Below are positions 1-7,580 of a DNA stretch of 64,000 bases, piece after piece (position 1 is the stretch's first letter; every line of letters starts with the position of its first letter). Position numbers and translations under genes: made by a program. Source of the stretch: JACVRW01 sp963813495 (lineage in GTDB: Bacteria > Actinomycetota > Thermoleophilia > Solirubrobacterales > Thermoleophilaceae); assembly GCA_963813495.1 (NCBI GenBank), contig CAWEZC010000004.1, positions 236,981 to 300,980 on the forward strand, read 5' to 3'. Below the pieces are notes generated by a model. The model did no database searches, had not been told where the DNA came from, and saw nothing but the letters and a program-made list of their open reading frames with translations.

Positions 1-278
1 GCGACCAGCTCCACACGCCGGCCGGCCTCGACATCGGCGCGAGGACGCCGCAGGAGATCGCGCTCTCGATCTTCGCGCAGATGGTCGCCGAGAGCCGCGC
101 GCGGGGAGTGCCGCCCGGCGCGCTGAACGTGGTGGCCATTGATCCGGTGTGCGGCATGGAGGTCGCTGTCGGCGCGGACTCGATCCGGCTGGAGCACGAC
201 GGCCGTCGGTTCTTCTTCTGCTGCAGGGGCTGCCGCGATACGTTCGTGGCCGATCCCGCGAGTCATGCCGCCGGTTGA
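1..278 (+). CDS. XdhC/CoxI-type maturation protein with C-terminal YHS domain (5' end off window)
   Basis: Only the C-terminal ~91 residues are present; reading starts at base 3. The part LHTPAGLDIGARTPQEIALS is the typical end of the XdhC/CoxI family, which helps insert or sulfurate the molybdenum cofactor of xanthine and CO dehydrogenases. It is followed by a YHS-like metal-binding segment (DPVCGMEV ... FFCCRGCRDTF) with four cysteines. The stop overlaps the next start by 14 nt, so the two are probably cotranscribed. Its position at the head of the cox cluster supports a role in CO dehydrogenase maturation. The family call is from sequence recall; the exact subfamily is inferred. Confidence 0.8.
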   Translation, partial: DQLHTPAGLDIGARTPQEIALSIFAQMVAESRARGVPPGALNVVAIDPVCGMEVAVGADSIRLEHDGRRFFFCCRGCRDTFVADPASHAAG

Positions 279-879
279 GGCTCCGGAGCAGTTCGTCACC
301 GGACTCGTCCTGGCGGCCGGCGGATCACGCCGGCTCGGGCAGCCGAAGCAGCTGCTGCCCTACGGCGACGCCACGCTGCTCGACCACACCGTGGCGACCG
401 CACGACAGTGCGGCTTTGCCCAGCTGATCGTGGCGCTCGGCGGCTCGGCCGGCAATGTGCGCGCGGTGGTCGATCTCGCGGGCACCGATGTTGTGGTCAA
501 CGATGACTTCGGCGAAGGCTGCTCATCCTCGGTCGCAGTGGCGATGGGCGCGGTCGACGAGCGTGCCGAGGCGCTGGTGCTGCTGCTGGGCGACCAACCC
601 GGCGTGACTCCAGCGGCAATCCGGGCGCTGATCGCGGGACGCGGGAACGCCGAGCTCGCCGCCTGCCGCTACGCCGACGGGCGCGGGCACCCGTTCGCGT
701 TCGGCCGCGAGACCTTCGGCGCGCTGGCTGGACTCCACGGCGACAAGGCCGTCTGGAAGCTGCTCGACCGAGCGGGCGACGCTGTGGCCGAGGTTGCGAT
801 CCCGGGCCCGGTTCCGCTCGACGTGGACACCTGGGAGGACTACGAGACCCTGCTCGCGGCGTCCGGGGCCAGGGTCTGA
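265..879 (+). CDS. MobA-like nucleotidyltransferase (molybdenum cofactor cytidylyl/guanylyltransferase)
   Basis: 204 residues from ATG 265, which overlaps the upstream stop. The N-terminal signature GLVLAAGGSRRLGQPKQLLP is the nucleotide-binding loop of MobA/MocA-type NTP transferases, and LLLGDQP is the metal-binding motif. Such enzymes attach CMP or GMP to molybdopterin. CO dehydrogenases use the molybdopterin cytosine dinucleotide form, so a cytidylyltransferase is the expected partner here. An upstream in-frame ATG at 139 exists but would read the YHS region in the wrong frame, so 265 is chosen. Confidence 0.85.
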   Translation: MPPVEAPEQFVTGLVLAAGGSRRLGQPKQLLPYGDATLLDHTVATARQCGFAQLIVALGGSAGNVRAVVDLAGTDVVVNDDFGEGCSSSVAVAMGAVDERAEALVLLLGDQPGVTPAAIRALIAGRGNAELAACRYADGRGHPFAFGRETFGALAGLHGDKAVWKLLDRAGDAVAEVAIPGPVPLDVDTWEDYETLLAASGARV

Positions 880-880
880 G

Positions 881-1144
881 GTGGCGAACGTCGCGATGCG
901 CCGGATCCGCGAGGGCGAGGTGCCATTCGACGGTGGGACGGCGATCCAGGAGGACCCGGATCGGCCCGCCTTCCGGGGCAACGGCCCGGATGACTACGTC
1001 TGCGTGGACTGCGGCAACGTGCTCGCCGAGTCGATGCACCCCGTGCAGATGACCAAGAAGGTGCGAGTCCGCTGCGGGCGTTGCTCCACTGTGAACGTGG
1101 CCGTGACGGACGAGCCTCCCGACGCTGCGCGCCCGCACCGGTAG
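881..1144 (+). CDS. small zinc-ribbon-like protein
   Basis: 87 residues from GTG 881 (82 from the in-frame ATG 896), one base after the upstream stop. It contains two CxxC knuckles, CVDCGN and CGRC, about 26 residues apart, a spacing typical of a small zinc ribbon. The N-terminus is acidic and proline-rich. I do not recognise a named family. Its place between the cofactor genes and the cox structural genes suggests an accessory in cofactor or metal handling, which is inference. Confidence 0.55.
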   Translation: MANVAMRRIREGEVPFDGGTAIQEDPDRPAFRGNGPDDYVCVDCGNVLAESMHPVQMTKKVRVRCGRCSTVNVAVTDEPPDAARPHR

Positions 1145-1214
1145 AACGGTCTGTACAGCGCTGCGTCCTGGGATACTGTTCGCGCCAGCAAGTCGGGGAG
1201 ACGGGAGGAACACG

Positions 1215-1469
1215 ATGACGATGGCGGCATCCGAGTGGCCGGTCGGCCTCGTGCTCGGCGTCGTGGTGATTGCCGTGGCCGCGGTGATCCTGATCGTGAT
1301 CGTGGCGCTGGCGATGAGAATCGCCCGGCAGGCCAAGACCGCCGAGCAGGCGGTCGAGGTGGTTCGTAGCCAGACGGCCGAGCTGGACGGTGTCGCGCGC
1401 ATCAACGACTCCGGCGTGAGGGTCCTCCACGCCGCCCGGGCCCTGCGGAAGGTGGCGGTCGGCAGGTGA
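1215..1469 (+). CDS. small single-pass membrane protein 1 of five
   Basis: 84 residues. ATG 1215 follows a good ribosome site (GGGAGG at 1203-1208). Residues ~10-34 form one long hydrophobic helix (GLVLGVVVIAVAAVILIVIV), then a basic turn and a helical tail. The stop overlaps the next start as GTGA. It opens a chain of five similarly built genes directly ahead of coxM. No known family recognised; the anchor-plus-helix shape resembles DUF948-type proteins only in general plan. Confidence 0.6.
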   Translation: MTMAASEWPVGLVLGVVVIAVAAVILIVIVALAMRIARQAKTAEQAVEVVRSQTAELDGVARINDSGVRVLHAARALRKVAVGR

Positions 1470-1756
1470 CGCTGCTCGCGGTGTCATCGGACGGGTATTG
1501 GACCATCGCCCTGGTGATCGGGCTGGCCGCGGCCCTCGTGGTCGTGGTCCTGCTCGCCCTGCTTCTCCAGAACCTCGCAAAGATCCAGGGCTCGGTGGAG
1601 GGCCTGCTCGAGGTGGCCGGCAAGGTCGGCGCCAACACCGCGAACATCCCGCAGCTCGAGGCGACCGCGCCCGTGCTGGCGCTGATCGTCGAGGAAGCCG
1701 TGGTCCAGGACGCGTACATGAACGCGCTGACCGACGGATACGGCGACGCCTCATGA
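1466..1756 (+). CDS. small single-pass membrane protein 2 of five
   Basis: 96 residues from GTG 1466, overlapping the previous stop by 4 nt, which implies translational coupling. A hydrophobic segment spans residues ~12-34 (IALVIGLAAALVVVVLLALL). It is followed by an amphipathic stretch and an acidic, alanine-rich tail. No cysteines, histidine clusters or catalytic motifs are visible. It is probably a membrane-anchored scaffold or subunit. The function is unknown; association with CO dehydrogenase is inferred from gene order only. Confidence 0.6.
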   Translation: MTLLAVSSDGYWTIALVIGLAAALVVVVLLALLLQNLAKIQGSVEGLLEVAGKVGANTANIPQLEATAPVLALIVEEAVVQDAYMNALTDGYGDAS

Positions 1757-2028
1757 GCACCGGCGCCTTCATAGCGCTCAGCGTGGCCCTGGCGCTCGTC
1801 GTGATCCTCGTGCTCGCCCTGGCGCTGATCGAGATTCGCAGGCGGCTGACCGTGATCTCGGAGGGCCTGGCCGACCTCGGCTCCGCGCTGGAGGGAGTGG
1901 AGGCCCAGCACCTGCGCCCGCTCGAGGGCGCGGTCAAGGCGATCAACGCCCAGTTCGAGATCATCCTCGGCGCCCTGCCGGGCATCGCCCGCAAGGCCGC
2001 GATCGTCGCCGAGAGGAGGCCACAGTGA
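1753..2028 (+). CDS. small single-pass membrane protein 3 of five
   Basis: 91 residues from ATG 1753 (ATGA overlap with the previous stop). The N-terminal helix FIALSVALALVVILVLALAL is followed by IEIRRRL, so the positively charged side is probably cytoplasmic. The rest is predicted helical with regularly spaced leucine/isoleucine and could form a coiled coil with its neighbours. The gene could equally be extended upstream in frame, but the ATG fits the coupling pattern. Confidence 0.6.
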   Translation: MSTGAFIALSVALALVVILVLALALIEIRRRLTVISEGLADLGSALEGVEAQHLRPLEGAVKAINAQFEIILGALPGIARKAAIVAERRPQ

Positions 2029-2297
2029 CGCTCTGGTGGATCGGGAACATCGTCCTGCTCTTGGTGGTCCTCCCGCTGGTGGTGTACCTGCTGCGCGGAG
2101 TGCTCGACGCGGCCAAGAGCATCGTGCCCTCGGTGCAGGGGATCGCGAGCGTGGCAGCCGCCGGCTCGAAGGACCTCGATGCCGCCCCGCTGCTGCTGAC
2201 CACGCAGGACCAGGTGGAGCGGACCGTGGCGGGACTGGCCGACTACGGCGGCTCGCTCGACGTGATCGTCGACGACGCCGAGAGGGAGCGCACATGA
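2025..2297 (+). CDS. small single-pass membrane protein 4 of five
   Basis: 90 residues from GTG 2025 (GTGA overlap). A hydrophobic segment near the N-terminus (IGNIVLLLVVLPLVVYLL) precedes a short helical soluble part rich in alanine and valine and an acidic C-terminus. It follows the same plan as the flanking small proteins. No family recognised. Confidence 0.6.
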   Translation: MTLWWIGNIVLLLVVLPLVVYLLRGVLDAAKSIVPSVQGIASVAAAGSKDLDAAPLLLTTQDQVERTVAGLADYGGSLDVIVDDAERERT

Positions 2298-2917
2298 CCG
2301 TCCTCGCCGTCGCCGCGCCCGCGGTGGTCATGATCCTGGCCGTTCTCCTGATCGTCCTCGCGCTCGTCTACTACCTCGTCTCGACGATCGTGCAGCTCCG
2401 GAAGATCACGGCTGGTCTGGACGAGGTGATCGCCGGCGTCGGCGAGATCGTGGAGAAGAGCGCGCCGGTCAACGATGTCGTGACCTCGATCAACGGGCAG
2501 CTGGACGCGGGGGTCGACCTGCTCGAGGGCCTGCTCGTGAAGAAGGCCGGCATGAGAGACGCCGTCGGCCTCATCGACGGTCTCTACCCGGGGGCTGCGG
2601 CGGCCGGCTTGCGCAACTTCCCCGAAAGCACCGACATCGACGCGCCACGGATCGGCGAGGTCTACACGAAGGGCACGCTCACGCTCGCGCGGCTCGGCCG
2701 CGAGGCCCCGATCGCCGCCCTCAGCCCGTCGGGTGAAGTGCTGCGCAACGTCGAGGGCGGCAGCCTGGCGGCGCGCCTGCTCTACCCCGACGTGCGTCAC
2801 ACCAGCCCGGAGAAGCTGCCCACCTCGCCGGTCATAGGCTCCGACTCACCCGAGCAATACGAGCAACGCGACGACATCGGAGCTCCTCGCAAGCGGTTCC
2901 CGGCCGAGCGTTCCTGA
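2294..2917 (+). CDS. membrane-anchored protein 5 of five, with soluble C-terminal domain
   Basis: 207 residues from ATG 2294 (ATGA overlap). The N-terminal helix (residues ~8-32) is followed by a helical region with repeated VNDVV/VDLL heptad-like spacing. An ~100-residue soluble tail carries IGEVYTKGTLTLARL and ends in basic and acidic residues. It is the largest member of the chain and stops 16 nt before coxM. A tethering role for CO dehydrogenase at the membrane is plausible but unproven. Confidence 0.6.
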   Translation: MTVLAVAAPAVVMILAVLLIVLALVYYLVSTIVQLRKITAGLDEVIAGVGEIVEKSAPVNDVVTSINGQLDAGVDLLEGLLVKKAGMRDAVGLIDGLYPGAAAAGLRNFPESTDIDAPRIGEVYTKGTLTLARLGREAPIAALSPSGEVLRNVEGGSLAARLLYPDVRHTSPEKLPTSPVIGSDSPEQYEQRDDIGAPRKRFPAERS

Positions 2918-2933
2918 CGGAGAGAGGAGACCT

Positions 2934-3809
2934 TTGCAGACCCCTGCGCCATTCGAGTACGAGCGTGCCACCAGCGTGGACGGCGCGATCGCTTCGCTCG
3001 AGCGGCTCGGCTCCGAGGCTCGCATCATCGCCGGCGGCCACAGCCTGCTGCCGATGATGAAGCTGCGGCTCGCCAGCCCCGAGCACCTGATCGACATCAA
3101 CGACCTCGCGGAGCTCCGCTACATCCGCGAACACGACCGTGAGATCAGGATCGGCGCATTGACCCGGCATGTGGACCTGTTGAAGTCGGACCTGCTCGCG
3201 CGGCACTACCCCGTCTTCAGGGATGCCGAGACCGTGATCGCCGACCCGGTGGTGCGAAACCGCGGCACGATCGGTGGCTCGCTGTGCCAGGCCGACGCGG
3301 CCGAGGATCTCTCCGCCGTCTGCTCGGCGGTCAAGGCGCAGGTCGTGATCCGCGGCACCGGTGGCGAGCGCGTGCTGGGGATGGAGGCATTTCACGTCGG
3401 GCCCTACATGACCGCGGTGGGCGCGGGCGAGCTCTTGACCGAGGTGCGCCTCGGGCTGCGCCCGGGCGCCGGCAGCGCGCACGAGAAGGTGGAGCGCCGC
3501 GCCGGCGACTGGGCGATCGCGGCCGCCTCGGCCGCGCTCTGGATCGACGGCGGGGCGATCGCCGACGCCGGCATCGCCCTCAGTGCGGTCGGGATGACGA
3601 CCATCCACCTCACCCGGGCCGACGAGCTCCTGCGCGGCAAGCCGCCGTCGGAGGAGCTGTTTGCCCAGGCGGGCGAGATCGCCACGGAGGACTGCTCTCC
3701 GAGTGCCGACGGCCGCGGGCCGATCGACTACAAGCGCCATCTCGCCGGCGTGCTCACCCAACGTGCCCTGCGCCGCTCCATCGAGCGCGCACTGCAGCAG
3801 GAGGCCTGA
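2934..3809 (+). CDS. coxM: aerobic CO dehydrogenase medium (FAD) subunit
   Basis: 291 residues from TTG 2934, chosen because GAGGAGA lies 3 nt upstream and no ATG fits. The family FAD-binding motifs are present: AGGHS at residues 33-37 and TIGGSLCQADAAED near residue 111. CoxM carries FAD, the last cofactor in the chain Mo-Cu site, two [2Fe-2S] clusters, FAD. The C-terminal domain ends in the usual KRHLAGVLTQRAL. It lies 2 nt before coxS, in the standard order M-S-L. Confidence 0.93.
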   Translation: MQTPAPFEYERATSVDGAIASLERLGSEARIIAGGHSLLPMMKLRLASPEHLIDINDLAELRYIREHDREIRIGALTRHVDLLKSDLLARHYPVFRDAETVIADPVVRNRGTIGGSLCQADAAEDLSAVCSAVKAQVVIRGTGGERVLGMEAFHVGPYMTAVGAGELLTEVRLGLRPGAGSAHEKVERRAGDWAIAAASAALWIDGGAIADAGIALSAVGMTTIHLTRADELLRGKPPSEELFAQAGEIATEDCSPSADGRGPIDYKRHLAGVLTQRALRRSIERALQQEA

Positions 3810-3811
3810 TC

Positions 3812-4294
3812 ATGGAGGTCGCGATAACCGTCAACGGCGAGCAGATCTCCCGCGAGATCGAGCCGCGCCAGCTGCTGGTGCACTTCCTGCGCGAGAGCCT
3901 CGGGCTGACGGGCACGCACTGGGGCTGTGACACCTCCAACTGCGGCGCCTGCGTGGTGCTGATGGACGGCGAGCCGGTCAAGTCGTGCACGATCCTGGCG
4001 GCGATGTGCGAGGGACACGAGATCCGCACTGTCGAGTCGCTCGAGGTCGACGGCCGCCTGGACCCGGTCCAGCAGGGCTTCTACGAGCACCATGCGCTGC
4101 AGTGCGGATTCTGCACGCCGGGAATGCTGATGACCGCTCGCGCGCTGCTGGACGAGAACCCGGACCCCACCGACCAGGAGATCCGGACCGCGATCTCGGG
4201 CGCCATCTGCCGCTGCACCGGATACAAGAACATCGTCAGTGCGGTTCGCTGGGCGGCCGACCACGAGAACGAGAAACACTCTCAGGAGGCCTGA
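3812..4294 (+). CDS. coxS: aerobic CO dehydrogenase small (iron-sulfur) subunit
   Basis: 160 residues from ATG 3812. The plant-type [2Fe-2S] cluster ligands are C39, C44, C47 and C59. The second, helical-domain cluster uses C98, C101, C133 and C135 (CGFC ... CRC). Both sets are complete. The protein passes electrons from the molybdenum-copper site in CoxL to FAD in CoxM. The length matches the family (~160). The longer in-frame ORF upstream overlaps coxM and is rejected as a start. Confidence 0.95.
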   Translation: MEVAITVNGEQISREIEPRQLLVHFLRESLGLTGTHWGCDTSNCGACVVLMDGEPVKSCTILAAMCEGHEIRTVESLEVDGRLDPVQQGFYEHHALQCGFCTPGMLMTARALLDENPDPTDQEIRTAISGAICRCTGYKNIVSAVRWAADHENEKHSQEA

Positions 4295-4296
4295 GC

Positions 4297-6681
4297 ATGG
4301 CTGTCGTCGAGAACCTTCCGAGCGCCACCACCGAGCGTCCGATCGGCTTCGGCCGGCTGAAGCGCAAGGAGGACCCGCGCTTCATACGCGGCCAGGGCAG
4401 GTATCTCGACGACATCAGGCTGCCGGGGATGGTCCACGGCGCCGTGCTGCGCAGCCCCTACGCGCACGCGCGCATCGTCTCGATCGACACGTCGGAGGCA
4501 CTGGCCCATCCCAACGTGGCGGCAGTGATCACGGCAAAGGACCTCGAGACGCTCGGTCTGGCCTGGATGCCGACGATCTCCTACGACACCCAGGCCGTGC
4601 TCGCCGGCGACAAGGTGCGCTTCCAGGGTCAGGAGGTCGCGTTCGTGATCGCCACCGACGAGTACTCGGCCAACGACGCCCTCGCCCTGATCGACGTGGA
4701 GTACGAGCCGCTGCCGGCGGTTGTCAACGCACGCAAGGCGCTCGACGAGGACGCGCCGTTGATACGCGACGACAAGTCCGGCCAGCGCGACAACCTCGCC
4801 AGCCCGACCTGGGAGGCCGGCGACGAGGCCGCCACCGAGCGCGCCTTCGCCGAGGCCGACACCGTGGTCAGCCGCGACATCATCTACCCGCGCTGTCACC
4901 CGGCGCCGCTCGAGACGTGCGGCATCATCGCCGACTTCAACCCGAACACCGGCCAGCTCGACATCTACAACGGCAACCAGGCGCCGCACGCCCACCGCAC
5001 GGTGTACGCGCACGTGGCGGGGCTGGCGGAGCACATGATCCGCATCATGTGCTCGGACATCGGCGGCGGCTTCGGGAACAAGGTGCCCGTCTACCCGGGC
5101 TACGTGTGCGCGATCGCCGGCTCGATCGTGGCCGGCGTGCCGGTCAAGTGGGTGGAGAACCGCTCCGAGAACCTGATGTCCACGGGCTTCGCGCGCGACT
5201 ACATCATGCGCAGCGAGATGTGCGCGAAGGACGGCAAGATCACCGGCCTGCGGGTCGACGTAATCGCCGACCACGGCGCCTTCGACAGCACAGCCCAACC
5301 GACGAAGTTCCCGGCGGGCTTCTTCCACATCGTCTGCGGGTCGTACGATCTCGAGGCGGCCCACGTCAAGGTCAAGGCCGTCTACTCGAACAAGGCGCCG
5401 GGGGGCGTCGCCTACCGCTGTTCGTTCCGCATCACCGAGGCCGTCTACCTGGTGGAGCGCATGGTCGACGCGCTCGCGCTGGAGATGAAGACCGACCCGA
5501 TCGACCTGCGCATGCGCAGCTTCATCGGCCCCGAGCAGTTCCCGTACGAGACGACGACCGGCTGGACCTATGACTCCGGCGAGTACGCGAAGACAATGGC
5601 CGTGGCGATGGAGATCGCCGGCTATGAGGAGCTGCGCCGCGAGCAGGCGGAGAAGCGCGCCCGTGGGGAGCTGATGGGGATCGGCGTGTCCTTCTTCACG
5701 GAGGGCGTGGGCGCCGGCCCGCGCAAGCACATGGACATCCTCGGGCTGTCGATGAACGACGGCGCCGACCTACGCGTGCACCCGTCCGGCAAGGCGGTGG
5801 TCTCGATCAGCGCGCAAACCCAGGGGCAGGGCCACGAGACCACGTTCGCGCAGATCGTGGCCGAGGAGCTCGGCATCCCACCGGAGGACGTCGAGGTCCG
5901 CCACGGCGACACCGACAAGTCGCCCTACGGCCTGGGCACCTACGGCAGCCGCTCGACGCCGGTTTCCGGCGGCGCGGTGGCGGTGGTCTCGCGCAAGGTG
6001 CGCGACAAGGCGCGGCTGATCGCGGCGACGATGCTGGAGACGCGGCCCGAGGACCTGGCCTGGGAGAAGGGCCGCTGGTACGTCAAGGGCGACCCCGAGA
6101 TGGGGGCGATGATCGAGGACATCGCGGCGCGCGCCTACAGCGGCGAGCCGATGCCGGCCGACATGGAAGGCGGGCTCGACGCGCAGGTGATCTACGACCC
6201 GCCCAATCTCACCTACCCCTACGGGGCCTACATCGCCGTGGTCGACATCGACCCCGACACCGCCCAGGTCACGGTGCGGCGCTTCATCGCGGTCGACGAC
6301 TGCGGCGTGCGGATCAATCCGATGATCGTCGACGGGCAGATCCACGGCGGGCTCGCCGAGGGCGTGGGCATCGCGCTGATGGAGCTGATCTCGTTCGACG
6401 AGGAGGGCAACTGCCTCAACTCGTCGTTCATGGACTACCTCATCCCGACCGCGCTCGAGTGCCCCGACTTCGAGCTCGGCGAGACGGTCACGCCCTGCCC
6501 GCACCACCCGCTGGGCGCCAAGGGCGTGGGCGAGTCGCCCAACGTCGGCTCGCCCCCGGCGATCGTCAATGCGGTGATCGACGCGCTCCACGAGACCCAC
6601 GGCGTCGAGCACCTCGACATGCCCTGCACCCCGGCACGCGTCTGGGCGGCGATGCAGGGGCGTCCCGAGCCGCCGCAATGA
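4297..6681 (+). CDS. coxL: aerobic CO dehydrogenase large (Mo-Cu) subunit, form I
   Basis: 794 residues from ATG 4297. The active-site loop AYRCSFR lies at residues 372-378, with Cys375 as the predicted copper ligand. This motif defines form I, the bona fide CO-oxidising type; form II enzymes have AYxGAGR. The cofactor-binding segments QTQGQGHET and GGGFGNK are intact, as is the catalytic-type glutamate in GAKGVGESP (Glu746). It oxidises CO with water to CO2 and feeds electrons via CoxS and CoxM to quinone. Stop and coxD start overlap (ATGA). Confidence 0.96.
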   Translation: MAVVENLPSATTERPIGFGRLKRKEDPRFIRGQGRYLDDIRLPGMVHGAVLRSPYAHARIVSIDTSEALAHPNVAAVITAKDLETLGLAWMPTISYDTQAVLAGDKVRFQGQEVAFVIATDEYSANDALALIDVEYEPLPAVVNARKALDEDAPLIRDDKSGQRDNLASPTWEAGDEAATERAFAEADTVVSRDIIYPRCHPAPLETCGIIADFNPNTGQLDIYNGNQAPHAHRTVYAHVAGLAEHMIRIMCSDIGGGFGNKVPVYPGYVCAIAGSIVAGVPVKWVENRSENLMSTGFARDYIMRSEMCAKDGKITGLRVDVIADHGAFDSTAQPTKFPAGFFHIVCGSYDLEAAHVKVKAVYSNKAPGGVAYRCSFRITEAVYLVERMVDALALEMKTDPIDLRMRSFIGPEQFPYETTTGWTYDSGEYAKTMAVAMEIAGYEELRREQAEKRARGELMGIGVSFFTEGVGAGPRKHMDILGLSMNDGADLRVHPSGKAVVSISAQTQGQGHETTFAQIVAEELGIPPEDVEVRHGDTDKSPYGLGTYGSRSTPVSGGAVAVVSRKVRDKARLIAATMLETRPEDLAWEKGRWYVKGDPEMGAMIEDIAARAYSGEPMPADMEGGLDAQVIYDPPNLTYPYGAYIAVVDIDPDTAQVTVRRFIAVDDCGVRINPMIVDGQIHGGLAEGVGIALMELISFDEEGNCLNSSFMDYLIPTALECPDFELGETVTPCPHHPLGAKGVGESPNVGSPPAIVNAVIDALHETHGVEHLDMPCTPARVWAAMQGRPEPPQ

Positions 6682-7580
6682 CCGCCGCCGGTGAGGTCCA
6701 CCGGCTCGTGCCCGATGTCGAGACGCTGGCCCAGCGCCTCGGCGCCGTGGACTACCTGGTCGACGAGGGGCTGGCCACCTCGATGTTCCTCAGCCTGCGG
6801 CTGCCCCAGCCCCTGCTGCTCGAGGGGGAGGCGGGGGTCGGCAAGACCGAGGCGGCCAAGTCGCTGGCCGCCGTGCTCGACACGCCGCTGATCCGCCTGC
6901 AGTGCTACGAGGGCATCGACGCGTCGGAGGCGCTCTACGAGTGGAACTACCCGCGCCAGCTGCTGAGCATCCGGCTCGCCGACGCCGGCGGCGAGGCACT
7001 GCGCGAGGAGGACCTGTTCGGCCCCGACTATCTCATCCGCCGGCCGCTGCTGCGTGCTCTCGAGCACCCCGGCCCGCGGCCCGCCGTGCTGCTGATCGAC
7101 GAGATCGACCGCGCCGACGACGACTTCGAGGCCTTCCTGCTCGAGCTGCTCGCCGAAGCTCGCGTGACGATCCCCGAGCTGGGCCCGGTGGTGGCCACCC
7201 ATCCGCCGATCATCGTGCTGACCTCCAACCGCACCCGCGACCTCCACGACGCCGTGAAGCGGCGCTGCCTGTACCACTGGATCGCGTACCCCAGCCCCCA
7301 GCGTGAGGTCGAGATCGTGCGGCGCCGCGTCAAGGGCTCCTCGGAGACGATGGCGGTCCAGGTCGCCGACGCGGTCTCGCGCATGCGCGACAGCGACGTT
7401 CAGAAGCCGCCCGGGATCGCCGAGGCCATCGACTGGCTGGCGGCGCTCAACCTACTCGGGATCGAGCAGCTCGATGCGGCCGCCGTGAACCTCACCCTGG
7501 GCTCGGTGCTGAAGTACGAGGAGGACCAGGAGGTGATCCGCGCGGCCGGCCTCGAGCAGCTCGTGCGCAGCGGTGACTGA
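6678..7580 (+). CDS. coxD: CoxD, MoxR-type AAA+ ATPase for CODH active-site maturation
   Basis: 300 residues from ATG 6678 (ATGA overlap with coxL). Walker A is GEAGVGKT at residues 50-57; Walker B is VLLIDEIDRAD near residue 137; sensor region LTSNRTRDLHDAVKRRC follows. CoxD is known to be needed for assembling the [CuSMoO2] cluster in the CO dehydrogenase of Oligotropha. Its partner CoxE overlaps it downstream. A start at 6459 would overlap coxL by over 200 nt and is rejected. Confidence 0.93.
   Translation: MTAAGEVHRLVPDVETLAQRLGAVDYLVDEGLATSMFLSLRLPQPLLLEGEAGVGKTEAAKSLAAVLDTPLIRLQCYEGIDASEALYEWNYPRQLLSIRLADAGGEALREEDLFGPDYLIRRPLLRALEHPGPRPAVLLIDEIDRADDDFEAFLLELLAEARVTIPELGPVVATHPPIIVLTSNRTRDLHDAVKRRCLYHWIAYPSPQREVEIVRRRVKGSSETMAVQVADAVSRMRDSDVQKPPGIAEAIDWLAALNLLGIEQLDAAAVNLTLGSVLKYEEDQEVIRAAGLEQLVRSGD

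Noticed and set aside
1150..1180. Possible promoter TGTACA ... GATACT before the small-membrane-protein chain
   Set aside because: Spacing is about 14 bp and the match is weak; not enough to call.
497..1994. Long minus-strand ORFs (up to 384 codons) opposite the cofactor and small-membrane-protein genes
   Set aside because: They are shadows of the plus-strand genes in high-GC DNA; residue content is Arg/Pro/Ala-rich and no family motifs appear.
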